From CAWJMD01 sp963700925 (GTDB taxonomy: Bacteria; Actinomycetota; Actinomycetes; Actinomycetales; CAWJMD01), in assembly GCA_963700925.1 (NCBI GenBank), contig OY969553.1, positions 2,976,001 to 3,040,000 of the forward strand: a stretch of 64,000 nt of DNA, read 5' to 3'. Positions within the stretch are counted from its first letter, which is position 1. Each line of letters starts with the position of its first letter. Under the pieces are notes generated by a model. That model was not told the DNA's origin. It searched no databases and was given only the letters and a program-made list of their open reading frames with translations. Shown piece after piece: positions 24,090 through 33,559 of this stretch. The translations under genes were made by a program, and so were the position numbers.

Positions 24090-26222
24090 ATGAACCGACG
24101 GACGTGGGTGATGCTCGGCATGCTCTTCGCGGCCCTGTTCGCGCTGCCCGTCACCCCGCTCGACGAGTTGGGCCGGTCGATCATGTACGACGTCATCGCG
24201 TTCGCGGCCCTGGGAATCGGGTGGGCCGCCCTGGTGGTCCGGCGACCGGCTCGCCGCGCGGGCTGGGTCCTGCTGCTCACGGGGTACACCCTGTGGGTGG
24301 CAGGCGACATCGTGTGGGACGTCGAGATGTACGTGCTGGAGTCCGAGGCCTTCCCTGCACTCTCCGACGTCTTCTACCTGATCGGCTACGGCTGCATGGT
24401 TGCGGGCGTCCAGAGGTTCGCCCGGTCGCGGCTGCGCGACAGGGACGTGACCGCCCTGCTCGACGCCGCCATCGTGGCGGCGGGCGTCACCGTCCCGGCA
24501 GTGGTCTTCGTCATCGTCCCCGCCGCCATGGACGCCGAGCTGAGCGCTCTCGGCAAGATCGTCACCTCGGCATACCCGATCGGCGACATCCTCGTCCTTG
24601 CCGTCGTGGTCCGACTCATCGCCGCCACTGGCGCTCGGTCGTGGTCGTCGTTGGCGGTGGCCGGGTCGATGCTGGCCGTATTCGTCGCCGACGTGTGGAA
24701 CACGATGGCCTACGTCAACCTGATCCCGGTGTCCGTCGCGACGGACATGCTCTGGTTGAGCGGCTACGTGCTGCTGGCCGCTGCCTTGCTGCACCCCTCG
24801 ATGCGGGATCTTTCCGAGGGACCGCCCACTCGTGAGGAGCTGCCGTCGACCCGCCGGCTCGCGCTCCTGACGATGGGCTCGTTGCTACCGGCCGCCACCC
24901 TCTTCCTCGCCGGCGCGGTCGGCCAGGACATCCCGTGGGTCGTGGTCTCGATCGGTGGCGCGGTCCTGACGGGCCTGGTCGTCGCCCGCATGGCGGGTCT
25001 CCTCGAGCGCGTTCGCCAGCAGGCCATCCAGCTGGCGGCACTCGCCCGCCGAGACGAGCTGACGGGCGCGCCGAACCGCCGGACGTGGGACCACGAGCTC
25101 TCCCGTGCGTGTGCCGCATCCCGCGACTCCGACCAGCCGCTGTGCGTCGCGATCCTCGACCTCGACAACTTCAAGTCCTTCAACGACAGGTTCGGTCACC
25201 CCGCCGGCGACCGGCTCCTGCGCGAGGCCGTCGCGGCATGGACCCAGGTGCTCGGGGACGACGGCCTGCTCGCGCGCTACGGCGGCGAGGAGTTCACCGT
25301 GCTGCTGCCGAACATGGACGTGTCCGCGGCCGCCCGTCGCATCGAGAAGCTGCGGCCGACCACGCCTGGGGGACAGACGTTCTCGGCCGGCATCGCCAGG
25401 TGGGAGCCCGGCACCGAGCCGAGCGAGGCGGTGCTCGCCGCCGATATCGCCCTCTACGAGGCCAAGCGCTCCGGCCGCGACCGCATCGAGGTGGCCGGAC
25501 CGCCGAGCATCGAGCTGTTGCCCCCGTACCTGCGTGACGTCAAGGTCGCCGTGCAGCCGATCGTCGACCCTGCGACCGGGCGTGTGATAGGACACGAGGC
25601 GCTGGCTCGGTTCCCGCACGACGACGACGTCGTCGCCGTCTTCGAACAGGCCCACCGCGACGGGCTGGGAGACCTGTTGGAGGCCACGACCTTCGTCGCG
25701 GCGCTCGATCTGCCGGGACGTCCCCTCGACACCGACCTGTTCGTCAATGTGTCGGGCGCGGCTCTACGCTCCGAACGCTTCTGGGAGCTGGTGCCTGCCG
25801 ACCTGAACGGAGTGGTGGTCGAGCTGCTCGAGGACCGGGGTACGGCCGTCGACTGGCACGCACTCAGACCACGCCTCGACACCCTGCGCGATCGAGGCGC
25901 CCGGCTCGCCGTCGACGACCTCGGGGCGGCGTCCGGCGACCTGGCCCGAATGCTGACGATCCGTCCACAGGTCGTCAAGATCGACCGTGGCGTCGTCGAG
26001 GGGTGCTCTGCGGACCCGACGAGGTTGCGCCTGGTCCAGGTGGTGGTCGAGCTCGCTCACGCGGGAGGGGCTGTGGTCTGCGCCGAGGGCATCGAGGACG
26101 CGGACGACCTGGCCGCGCTCACCGGCATCGGCGTCGACCTCGTGCAGGGCTTCCTGCTCGGACGCCCCGGGACGCTGTGGGCCGTGGACGCGCACATGCC
26201 CGTGACCACCCCCGCGGCCTGA
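24090..26222 (+). CDS. Membrane-bound GGDEF-EAL cyclic-di-GMP enzyme (1)
   Basis: The product has 710 residues. About eight hydrophobic helices occupy residues 1-300 and form an unclassified membrane sensor. The GGDEF domain (about 318-465) keeps RYGGEEFTVLLP and DLDNFKSFNDRFGH, so diguanylate cyclase activity is plausible. The EAL domain (about 475-700) has GHEALARF, VNVSG, VELLED, KIDR, CAEGIED and QGFLLGRP. Its loop 6 reads DDLGAASGD instead of the usual DDFGTGYSS, so phosphodiesterase activity may be weak. It synthesises or degrades the second messenger at the membrane. It stands alone, with a short AT-richer upstream region. Confidence 0.92.
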   Translation: MNRRTWVMLGMLFAALFALPVTPLDELGRSIMYDVIAFAALGIGWAALVVRRPARRAGWVLLLTGYTLWVAGDIVWDVEMYVLESEAFPALSDVFYLIGYGCMVAGVQRFARSRLRDRDVTALLDAAIVAAGVTVPAVVFVIVPAAMDAELSALGKIVTSAYPIGDILVLAVVVRLIAATGARSWSSLAVAGSMLAVFVADVWNTMAYVNLIPVSVATDMLWLSGYVLLAAALLHPSMRDLSEGPPTREELPSTRRLALLTMGSLLPAATLFLAGAVGQDIPWVVVSIGGAVLTGLVVARMAGLLERVRQQAIQLAALARRDELTGAPNRRTWDHELSRACAASRDSDQPLCVAILDLDNFKSFNDRFGHPAGDRLLREAVAAWTQVLGDDGLLARYGGEEFTVLLPNMDVSAAARRIEKLRPTTPGGQTFSAGIARWEPGTEPSEAVLAADIALYEAKRSGRDRIEVAGPPSIELLPPYLRDVKVAVQPIVDPATGRVIGHEALARFPHDDDVVAVFEQAHRDGLGDLLEATTFVAALDLPGRPLDTDLFVNVSGAALRSERFWELVPADLNGVVVELLEDRGTAVDWHALRPRLDTLRDRGARLAVDDLGAASGDLARMLTIRPQVVKIDRGVVEGCSADPTRLRLVQVVVELAHAGGAVVCAEGIEDADDLAALTGIGVDLVQGFLLGRPGTLWAVDAHMPVTTPAA

Positions 26223-26237
26223 GCCCTTCACTGCCAC

Positions 26238-26909
26238 TCAGGTGCTCGCCCGGCCCAGTTGCTCACGGAGAGCGCTGATCTCGGACGCGACCTGCTCACG
26301 TGCTCGCTCCTCCCAGAGGTCTCGCCCCTGCCGCGTGGCGAACAGCGCCGCCCGTCCGACCAGGCGCTCGAGGACGGCCAGCCGCCCCGTCGCGAACGCC
26401 GTGTCGTCGAGGTGCCTGTACTCGGCCCGCACGCCGTCGACGTACGAGCGGTACCGCTCCGGGTCGGCGGCCAGGATCGCGAGGTCGGCGTCGACGAGTG
26501 CAGCCCTCTCCTGGTCGGGACCCGTCTCTGTCCCCTGCGTGTCGTGGTCAAGCGTCGCGAGGACGAGGTCACGCACCCGCTGCACGTTCTGTTCGCCGAC
26601 ACCGAGGTCGCTCAGCAACGATGCGGCGAGCGCCGCACTCGCTCGCTCGTCGTCGCCCGGTGAGCCCGAGTAGACCGCGTCGTGGAACCACGCGGCCAGC
26701 ACCGCTGCGGGTGTCGCCCCGTCGAGGTCGACGAGCCGGTCGAGCACCTCGGCCAGGTGCCGCGTGTTGTGGTACCCGCGGTGCGGCTCCGACCAGCGCG
26801 CCAGCAGGCTGTCGGCGGCGGAGCGCAAGAGGCGCTCGTCCGTCGTCGATCCCAGCGCGCGGCAGGCACGCGAGAAGCCTTCTGGTGCAGGCGCTCCAGC
26901 ATCGTTCAC
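26238..26909 (-). CDS. HD-domain metal-dependent phosphohydrolase-like protein
   Basis: The product has 223 residues. RGYHNTRHLAEVLDRL, then AAVLAAWFHDAVYSG (the HD pair) and LVDADLAILAADPERYRSYVDGVRAEY are the blocks of the predicted metal-dependent HD hydrolase family. The His and Asp ligands for a divalent metal are all present. The substrate is unknown, with a nucleotide or phosphoester likely from the fold. Its start overlaps the stop of the HelD-like gene by 4 nt, so the two form a minus-strand operon. Confidence 0.88.
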   Translation of the reverse strand: MNDAGAPAPEGFSRACRALGSTTDERLLRSAADSLLARWSEPHRGYHNTRHLAEVLDRLVDLDGATPAAVLAAWFHDAVYSGSPGDDERASAALAASLLSDLGVGEQNVQRVRDLVLATLDHDTQGTETGPDQERAALVDADLAILAADPERYRSYVDGVRAEYRHLDDTAFATGRLAVLERLVGRAALFATRQGRDLWEERAREQVASEISALREQLGRAST

Positions 26910-28963
26910 GCCGCCAGCTCCACGGGTAGTGGCCTGTGGTGCACCACGGACAGGCCCGTGACGGCCCGTGTCAGCACCACGTACAGCCGGCGGAGGCCGG
27001 TACGGCGGTCGTGCTCGGCATCGACGAGGTCGGCGGGCTCGACCAGCACGACGCGGTCGAACTCGAGGCCCTTGGCCAGGGTGGCACCGACGACGTGCAC
27101 CCTGTGAGCCGCGTCCTCGTGCTCGCGACCGAGGACCAACGGGTCGAGGCCGTCACCGGCGAGGGTGGCAGCCGCGGTGTCGACGGCGTCGTCGGCCACG
27201 ATCACTCCGACCGAACCCGGTTCTGAGAGTGCGGTTCTGACCTCGCGCAGCACGTAGGTCCAGACGTCTGCGCTGTCGGCCACGGCCACCAGGTCGGCCC
27301 GTCCGGGATCGGTGCGCACCGACACCGGCGGCCCCAGGCCCGGCGCGATGGTGGGCAGCAGGCGGGCGGCCAGGTCGATCACCGCCGCCGGCACGCGGAA
27401 GCCTCGCTCGAGCACCTCGAGGTGCGCCTCCGACTGGCCGAGGTGTTGCAAGGCCTCCGCCCATGAGTCGGTGGCCCACGCCGTCGTGCCCTGGGCGATG
27501 TCGCCGAGCACGGTGACCGAGCCGGTGGACGCGCGCCGACCGACGGCGCGCAGCTGCATGGGGGAGAGGTCCTGGGCCTCGTCGAGGACCACGTGGCCCA
27601 GGCTCGGAGTGCGGTCCAGCAGGTCCGCGACCTCGTCCGCCAGAACCGCGTCAGCCGGTGACCAGCGGGCCGACCGGGGGCTGCGGGGCATGGTCGTCCA
27701 GAGCAGCGCGCATTGCTCGGCATCGGTGAGTAGCCCGTCGGCGCACCGCGCCAGGAACTCGGGGTCGCCCCAGAGCCGGGCCAGTACACGCGCCGGGTCG
27801 AGCGCCGGCCACGCCGTGCGCACCCAGGCCCGCACCTGGGTGCTTCGCGCTACCGCGTCCTGGATGCGGTCGTCGGGGGACTCCCCGGCCCGCTCCATCT
27901 GCACGAGGATCGCGTGCGAAAGCCGTTGGGGGAGTAGTGATCGGGCCGCTGAGTACCGCACGCCACGCTCCGAGAGCTCGCGGACGATGTCGGCGAGGTC
28001 GTAGGAGGGCACCCGCCAGCGACGGACGCCCCGTGGAAGGACCAGCGCCTCGCCCGACGCGACCGTGCCGTGGTCGATGTGGCCCCAGACAGCCCGTCGC
28101 AGCACCGCAGCCATCCGGGCGTCGCCCTTGAGGGCGGCCACCGGCACCGGCTCGTCGCGGCGGCGTACCGGCAGTGCCGCGCCGACCAGGGCCTCGACCG
28201 TGGTGTGCTGCACCGAGATCTCGCCGAGGGACGGCAGGACCGCGCCGACGTGCTCAAGGAACGCCTCGTTCGGGCCGACGACGAGCACGCCTGTGCGGGA
28301 GAGACGGTCGCCGAAGGCGTAGAGCAGCCAGGCCGCGCGGTGCAGCCCGACCGCGGTCTTGCCGGTGCCCGGCGCACCCTGCACGCAGATCGAGGTCGCC
28401 ACGTCGGCCCGCACGATCTCGTCCTGCTCAGGCTGGATCGTGGCCACGATGTCGCGCATCGGTCCGACCCGTGGGCGCTCGATCTCACGGGCCAGGATCT
28501 CGCTGTGCTCTGGACCGGCGTCGGGATCGGCGTCCGGCCCGGAGACGTACTCGTCCTCGAAGCCGGTGAGCTGGCCCCCCTCGACCCCGAACCGCCGGCG
28601 TCGGACCACGCCTTCAGGCTGTGCAGGGCTGGCTCGGTAGAACGCTCGCGACACGGGAGCGCGCCAGTCGATGACGACGGGATCGCCTGCGGCGTCGGCG
28701 ATGTGACGCCGTCCGACGTACCAGCACTGTCCGTCGTCGTGGTCGGTGCGACCGAAGAACAGCGTGCTCGCCGGGTCGTCCGTCAGCGCCCTGATCCGGG
28801 CGGCGAGGGTCGCCCCCAGCACCTGGTCGGAGACCCAGTCGCCGCCCTGCACCTCGAGGGCCTCGGTGCGCCGCCGCATGCGCTCGAGCTCGGCGCGGGC
28901 ACGCGCCAGGTGCGCCTGCTCCGCGGCCAGCTCGGCTGTGGCGCCAGTGACGGCTGCGGGCAC
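26906..28963 (-). CDS. HelD/HelR-like superfamily 1 helicase, RNA polymerase recycling
   Basis: The product has 685 residues. An N-terminal antiparallel coiled coil (residues 8-40, AELAAEQAHLARARAELERMRRR) is followed by a domain with PVVIDWRAPVSRAFYRA. The motor has Walker A GAPGTGKTAVGLHR (196-203), Walker B VVLDEAQDLSP and motif V/VI regions TLAKGLEFDRVVLVEP and RRLYVVLTRAVTGLSV. This N-terminal coiled coil with a UvrD-like core marks HelD-type proteins, which pull RNA polymerase off DNA and, in some actinobacteria, give rifamycin resistance. It is shorter and lacks the nuclease domains of AddA or RecB. Confidence 0.9.
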   Translation of the reverse strand: MPAAVTGATAELAAEQAHLARARAELERMRRRTEALEVQGGDWVSDQVLGATLAARIRALTDDPASTLFFGRTDHDDGQCWYVGRRHIADAAGDPVVIDWRAPVSRAFYRASPAQPEGVVRRRRFGVEGGQLTGFEDEYVSGPDADPDAGPEHSEILAREIERPRVGPMRDIVATIQPEQDEIVRADVATSICVQGAPGTGKTAVGLHRAAWLLYAFGDRLSRTGVLVVGPNEAFLEHVGAVLPSLGEISVQHTTVEALVGAALPVRRRDEPVPVAALKGDARMAAVLRRAVWGHIDHGTVASGEALVLPRGVRRWRVPSYDLADIVRELSERGVRYSAARSLLPQRLSHAILVQMERAGESPDDRIQDAVARSTQVRAWVRTAWPALDPARVLARLWGDPEFLARCADGLLTDAEQCALLWTTMPRSPRSARWSPADAVLADEVADLLDRTPSLGHVVLDEAQDLSPMQLRAVGRRASTGSVTVLGDIAQGTTAWATDSWAEALQHLGQSEAHLEVLERGFRVPAAVIDLAARLLPTIAPGLGPPVSVRTDPGRADLVAVADSADVWTYVLREVRTALSEPGSVGVIVADDAVDTAAATLAGDGLDPLVLGREHEDAAHRVHVVGATLAKGLEFDRVVLVEPADLVDAEHDRRTGLRRLYVVLTRAVTGLSVVHHRPLPVELAA

Positions 28964-29061
28964 GACGGATCACCTCGAGGACGCGTGGGGAAAGAGTCAG
29001 CATAGGGCGCTGCCTGCTGCGGTCCAACGCGTTCGGGGCTGGCGGACGGAGGCCGGACACG

Positions 29062-29097
29062 CGACGACCCCGGCTCCACGGGGAACCGGGGTCGTCG
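29062..29097 (-). terminator. Intrinsic terminator after the HtrA gene
   Basis: CGACGACCCCGG (29062-29073) and CCGGGGTCGTCG (29086-29097) form a perfect 12-bp stem with a 12-nt loop, 14 nt past the protease stop on the minus strand. Confidence 0.75.
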
Positions 29098-29110
29098 GGC
29101 GTCGCGCCGG

Positions 29111-30430
29111 TCAGTTCTCCGGACGCGTACCCAGCGTGACGGGGACCTCGCTGCTCGACCCGGCCCGCAGCACGGTCAGCGTCACCTCGTCACCAGGAGC
29201 CCGCTCGCGAACCTGAGCGGTGAGGGACTCGGACCCGCTGACGTCCTCACCGTTGACGGCCACCACCAGGTCGTCCGGCTGAAGTCCGGCCTTCGCGGCG
29301 GGCGTCCCTTCGGTCACCTCGGCGACGACCGCGCCCTCACGGGTCGTGCCGTCCGCCGTCCCGGAGCCGTCCGTCAGTGAGACACCGAGCCACGCATGTT
29401 CCGCGGTCCCGCCGGCGATCAGCTCCTGGGCGATGCGCTTGGCCTCGTTCACGGGGATGGCGAACCCGACGCCGATGCTGCCCGACTGGCCCGAGCCGGA
29501 CGCGGTGCTGGCGATGGACGACGGGATCCCGATCACGCGGCCGGCGGCGTCGACCAGGGCCCCACCGGAGTTGCCGGGGTTGATGGCGGCGTCGGTCTGG
29601 ATGGCGTTGGTGACGACCGGCTCGGGGGCACTGCCGCCCTGCCCGAAGGGGTCGTTCGCCTCGCCTGCCGTGGTGACGGGACGGTCTGTGGCCGACACGA
29701 TGCCGGTCGTCACGGTGTCGGGCAGACCGAGGGGGTTACCCACGGCCATCACGGGCTGGCCGACGGTGACACCGTCCGAGTCGCCGAGGGTCGCCGGTAC
29801 CAGGTCGGACGGCGGGTCCGCGATCTTCAGCACCGCGAGGTCGGTCGCGGGGTCCAGGCCGACTACGGCGACGTCGTCGAAGACCCGTCCGTCGGAGAGG
29901 ACGACCTGGATCTTCGCCTGGTCGCCAGCGCCCGTGGCCACGTGGTTGTTCGTGAGGATGTGGCCCTCTGCGTCCAGGACGACTCCCGAGCCTTCGCCGC
30001 CGCCGCCGGCCGCGCTGACCTGGATGCTCACGACGGACGGGGAGACCGCGTCGGAGACCTTGGTCCAGTCGACGGCGTCGGTTCCCTGGACGTCGAGCGG
30101 CACCTGAGGGGTGTCGGCGCTCTGGCTCGCCGGGGTGGACGGGGCGGGGTCGTTGTCGAGCGCTGCCATCGCGCCCACGCTCAGCCCGCTGGCGAGCACC
30201 GCTGAACCGAGGCCCGCGAGCACGAGGGCGCCCCAACCCGGCTGGCGGCGGGGCCGCGGGGGCGGCGCCATCGGTGTCGTCTGCGCGGGCGGGCCGTCGC
30301 TGGGAGGCCTCGGCGCGGGCCAGGGGCTCGGCGGGTGCTGTTGGTTCTGGGGTGGGAGCTGAGGTGGGAGCTGGGTTGGTGGCTGGGGAGGTAGCTGGTG
30401 GGAGTCGTGCGGGGGGTGGAGCTGGGTCAT
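29111..30430 (-). CDS. HtrA/DegP-like membrane-anchored serine protease with PDZ domain
   Basis: The product has 439 residues from ATG 30430, with GAGGTGA upstream. A Pro/Gln/His-rich cytoplasmic tail (residues 1-63) precedes one transmembrane helix (about 66-90). The extracytoplasmic trypsin-like domain has His163 (TNNHVATG), Asp197 (PATDLAVLKIA) and Ser288 (NPGNSGGALVD). A PDZ domain (about 345-435, AWLGVSL...GLQPDDLVVAVNGEDV) ends the chain. It probably degrades or processes misfolded exported proteins. It is divergent from the DUF998 gene. Confidence 0.95.
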   Translation of the reverse strand: MTQLHPPHDSHQLPPQPPTQLPPQLPPQNQQHPPSPWPAPRPPSDGPPAQTTPMAPPPRPRRQPGWGALVLAGLGSAVLASGLSVGAMAALDNDPAPSTPASQSADTPQVPLDVQGTDAVDWTKVSDAVSPSVVSIQVSAAGGGGEGSGVVLDAEGHILTNNHVATGAGDQAKIQVVLSDGRVFDDVAVVGLDPATDLAVLKIADPPSDLVPATLGDSDGVTVGQPVMAVGNPLGLPDTVTTGIVSATDRPVTTAGEANDPFGQGGSAPEPVVTNAIQTDAAINPGNSGGALVDAAGRVIGIPSSIASTASGSGQSGSIGVGFAIPVNEAKRIAQELIAGGTAEHAWLGVSLTDGSGTADGTTREGAVVAEVTEGTPAAKAGLQPDDLVVAVNGEDVSGSESLTAQVRERAPGDEVTLTVLRAGSSSEVPVTLGTRPEN

Positions 30431-30637
30431 CGGTCTCACCTCGACGGGGGCAGTTGGGGTAGCTCCACCAGTAGAGGACGTCGGGCTGCAACGACCCCGA
30501 ACGCTGGCTGGGAGTCGCCTGGGAACGCGAGTGCCGAAGAAATCTTTCGGCCGCTGTCGATCGGACGCTCCCTCGTTCGTGGTGGGCATGACGGGCCGGC
30601 CGCACCGGGCGGCCGCCCACTCGACCAGGAGGACGTC

Positions 30638-31346
30638 ATGACCACCACGACCATCATCAACGCCATCGGCAGCCGCACGTGCGACCCTGCGACCAGCACC
30701 ACGAAGTCCCTGCTCGGGTACGGCGTCATCGTCGGTCCCGCCTACGTCGCCGTCGCGCTCGCGCAGGCGGTCACCCGTCCCGGATTCGATCTGAGCCGAC
30801 ACCCGTGGAGCATGCTCGCCATCGGCGAGCACGGCTGGATCCAGGTCACGAACCTCGTGGTCGCGGGTCTGATGACGATCGCGTTCGCCGTCGGCCTGCG
30901 ACGCGCGCTGACACCAGGGGTCGGCGCCGGCTGGGCGCCGCGGCTCGTTGCCGTGTTCGGCGGGAGCCTTGTTGCAGCGGGCGTCTTTCGAGCCGACCCT
31001 GCCCTCGGCTTCCCGGTGGGCACGCCCGAGGGGCCAGGGACTGTCTCCTGGCACGGGCTGCTCCACTTCGCTGCTGGCGGAGTCGGTTTCACTTGCCTGG
31101 CGGTCGGCTGCTTCGTGATCGCGCGTCGGTACTGGAGTGGAGGGACGGCGCGGCTGGGCTGCCTTCTCGCGCACCGTCGGTGCGCTCTTCCTGGCAGGCT
31201 TCGCTGCGATGGCCTCGGGCGCAGCCGGTTCCGGTGGGACCGTGGCCTTCACCGCCGCCGTGGTGCTGGTGTGGGTCTGGGTCTCCGCGGTGTCACTCGA
31301 CCGCTACCGGAGTGCAGGCCAACCGTCCGCCGCCCCCACCCGCTGA
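30638..31346 (+). pseudogene. DUF998 membrane protein gene with frameshift
   Basis: Translation starts at ATG 30638, 5 nt after AGGAGG, and gives a polytopic protein (LLGYGVIVGPAYVAVALAQAVTR, WIQVTNLVVAGLMTIAFAVGL, GLLHFAAGGVGFTCLAVGCFVIARRYW). At about 31133-31137 the membrane pattern jumps to another frame, which continues EGRRGWAAFSRTVGALFLAGFAAM and VLVWVWVSAVSLDRYRSAGQ to a stop at 31346. Without the shift the protein would be about 235 residues, the normal DUF998 size. In the original frame the chain becomes Arg-rich nonsense. One base has been gained (or two lost): a decayed gene or an indel error. It precedes a DGPF/ECF42 pair. Confidence 0.75.
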
Positions 31347-31387
31347 CACCAGTCACACGAGAGCCAACGAGACGAAGGAGAACGACG

Positions 31388-31756
31388 ATGCGCTACATGA
31401 TCCTGCTGAACGGGTCGCGGCCTTCCGAGCCGCCATCGCCAGACCTGATGGAGGCGATCGCGCAGCTCGGCGAGGAGGCGACCAAGTCGGGAGCGCTGCT
31501 CGACACCGCAGGTCTCGCGCCGAGTGCCCTGGGCGCGCGGCTAGAGCTGGCCGGCGGAACTCTGAACGTGGTCGACGGCCCGTTCGCCGAGGCCAAGGAG
31601 ATGATCAGCTACGCGCTGTACCAGGTGCGCTCGAAGGAGGAGGCAGTCGAGTGGGCGCGACGGTTCATGGTGCTGCACCAAAAGCTGTGGCCGGCCTGGG
31701 AGGGCACTGCCACGGTGCTCAAGGTGTTCGGGCCTGAGGACTTCGGCCCATCGTGA
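31388..31756 (+). CDS. YCII-related DGPF-domain protein
   Basis: The product has 122 residues from ATG 31388 after GAAGGAG. It opens MRYMILLNG and carries the family signature DGPFAEAKEMISYALYQVRSKEEAVEWARRF. DGPF proteins are almost always encoded beside ECF42-type sigma factors, as here, where the stop overlaps the sigma start by 4 nt. Their exact role is unresolved; a partner or co-regulated enzyme of the sigma factor is suspected. The same open frame extends far upstream through the frameshifted gene and should not be merged with it. Confidence 0.93.
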   Translation: MRYMILLNGSRPSEPPSPDLMEAIAQLGEEATKSGALLDTAGLAPSALGARLELAGGTLNVVDGPFAEAKEMISYALYQVRSKEEAVEWARRFMVLHQKLWPAWEGTATVLKVFGPEDFGPS

Positions 31757-33069
31757 CCGACGCCGATGCCGCGGCCAGGCGCACCGTCGAGGCGGTGTGG
31801 AGGATCGAGTCCGGTCTCCTGGTCGCGGCTTTGGCGCGGATGACGCGAGACGTGGGGACGGCGGAGGAGCTGGCCCAGGACGCGCTCGTCGCGGCCCTGG
31901 AGCAGTGGCCTCGCACCGGCGTACCTCCCAACCCGGCGGGGTGGCTGATGACGACCGCCAAGAACCGAGCGGTTGACGCGGCCCGGCGACGGAGCACGCT
32001 ACAGCGCAAGCTCGAGGTGATTGGGCGAGACCTCGAGGCCCTGGAGCAGTCGGACGGTGGAGACCTCGACGACGCGCTCGACGACCACATCGGCGACGAC
32101 CTGCTGCGGCTGATGTTCACGGCATGCCACCCGGTGCTGTCGGTGGAGTCGAGGGTCGCACTGACGCTTCGGTGTCTTGGCGGTCTGTCGACGGACGAGA
32201 TCGCGCGAGCCTTCCTGATTCCGGAAGCCACTGCCGCGCAACGGATCGTGAGAGCCAAGCGAACCCTCACTGACAAGTTCGTGGCGTTCGAGCTGCCAGC
32301 ACCCGACGAGATGCTGGAAAGGCTCAGGACGGTGATGGAGGTCGTGTACCTCGTGTTCAACGAGGGCTACTCGGCCACTGCAGGCGACGACTGGATGCGC
32401 CCCGCGCTCTGCGAGGAGGCCCTGCGGCTGGCGCGCGTCCTGGCCAGGCTCGTGCCGGACCAGCCGGAGGTGCACGGCTTCGTGTCCCTGCTCGAGCTGC
32501 AGGCGTCGCGGATGCCTTCTCGCACAGCAGCGGACGGCACCCCCGTGCTGCTGCTCGACCAGGACCGCAGGCTCTGGGACCGGCTGCTGGTTCGGCGCGG
32601 CCTCGAGGCGCTGGCACGGGCCGAGGCGCTGGCAAGTGCGCCGGTGACGGGCGGTGGCGGAGCGGTGGCGGGGGCATACACGGTGCAGGCCGAGATCGCG
32701 GCGTGCCATGCCCGCGCGGTGACGGCCGACGACACCGACTGGCCACGCATCGCCGCGCTGTACCAGGTGCTTCGGCACGTGTGGCCGTCCCCTGTTGTAG
32801 AGCTCAACAGGGCCGTGGCCGTCGGCATGGCCGAGGGTCCGGCCGAGGGGCTGCGCGTCGTGGACGCCATCGCCGGCGCCGCCGAGCTGCGGTCGTACCC
32901 GCAGCTCCCGGCGGTCAGGGCTGACCTGCTGGAGCGACTCGGTCGGTACTCCGAGGCCCGTGCGCACTACGAGAGAGCGGCAGCCCTGACGCGCAACGAC
33001 CGCGAGCGCGTGCTGTTCCTGGCGCGTGCCGCGTCCGTCGGGACGCCTGGTTCCAAGCCGTTCCGCTGA
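31753..33069 (+). CDS. ECF42-type RNA polymerase sigma factor with long C-terminal extension
   Basis: The product has 438 residues from GTG 31753. Sigma region 2 is residues about 10-80 (LARMTRDVGTAEELAQDALVAALEQWP, NPAGWLMTTAKNRAVD). Region 4 is about 115-175 (LRCLGGLSTDEIARAFLIPEATAAQRIVRAK). A helical, TPR-like C-terminal domain of about 250 residues contains YLVFNEGYSAT, VHGFVSLLELQASR, DTDWPRIAALYQVL and SPVVELNRAVAV, all typical of ECF42. This extension replaces an anti-sigma factor in controlling activity. It directs transcription of a small regulon, probably including its own operon. Confidence 0.95.
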   Translation: MTDADAAARRTVEAVWRIESGLLVAALARMTRDVGTAEELAQDALVAALEQWPRTGVPPNPAGWLMTTAKNRAVDAARRRSTLQRKLEVIGRDLEALEQSDGGDLDDALDDHIGDDLLRLMFTACHPVLSVESRVALTLRCLGGLSTDEIARAFLIPEATAAQRIVRAKRTLTDKFVAFELPAPDEMLERLRTVMEVVYLVFNEGYSATAGDDWMRPALCEEALRLARVLARLVPDQPEVHGFVSLLELQASRMPSRTAADGTPVLLLDQDRRLWDRLLVRRGLEALARAEALASAPVTGGGGAVAGAYTVQAEIAACHARAVTADDTDWPRIAALYQVLRHVWPSPVVELNRAVAVGMAEGPAEGLRVVDAIAGAAELRSYPQLPAVRADLLERLGRYSEARAHYERAAALTRNDRERVLFLARAASVGTPGSKPFR

Positions 33070-33116
33070 GCCGGGCTAGCCTCGTCGAGAGAACACGTCG
33101 AGGACGAGAGGCTTCA

Positions 33117-33545
33117 GTGTCCTTCACCGACGAGGAGATCGCCTACCTCCGCTCACAGCCTCTGGCGCGGCTTGCGACCGTAGGCCCCGGCGAGCAGCCC
33201 GACGTGGTTCCGGTCGGGTTCGAGTTCGACGGGACGTTCTTCTGGGTAGGGGGCTCCGGCAGCACGGTTCGTGACACCAGCAAGTTCCGCAACGTCGAGT
33301 CCGGTCACCGCAAGGTCGCCCTGGTCGTCGACGACCTGGTGTCCTTCGACCCATTCGTGGCTCGTTCGATACGGGTGTACGGCGTCGCCGACGGACCCTT
33401 CGAGCGTGTGGGCATGGTGGGACCTGGTGTCTACCTGCGCATCACGCCCACCGTGTCGTGGAGCTGGAACATGTCGGGCGAGCCCGTCGGCGACACCTGG
33501 TACGAGGCGAGGCGCGCGACCCACAATGCGGCGGACGGTGGCTAG
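33117..33545 (+). CDS. PPOX-class F420-dependent oxidoreductase-like protein
   Basis: The product has 142 residues from GTG 33117 after CGAGAGG. It is a split-barrel flavin/deazaflavin-binding domain: FTDEEIAYLRSQPLARLATVGPGEQPDVVPVGF at the start, KFRNVESGHRKVALVVDDL, RSIRVYGVADG and YLRITPTVSWSWNM. The final block is common in the F420-binding group. It probably reduces an unknown substrate with F420H2 in the cytoplasm. Another F420-type enzyme lies at 50209. Confidence 0.88.
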   Translation: MSFTDEEIAYLRSQPLARLATVGPGEQPDVVPVGFEFDGTFFWVGGSGSTVRDTSKFRNVESGHRKVALVVDDLVSFDPFVARSIRVYGVADGPFERVGMVGPGVYLRITPTVSWSWNMSGEPVGDTWYEARRATHNAADGG

Positions 33546-33559
33546 CCCCGCAGGGCGGG

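Noticed and set aside
26906..28963. AddA/RecB-type recombination nuclease
   Set aside because: There is no nuclease domain or AddB partner, and the N-terminal coiled coil fits HelD.
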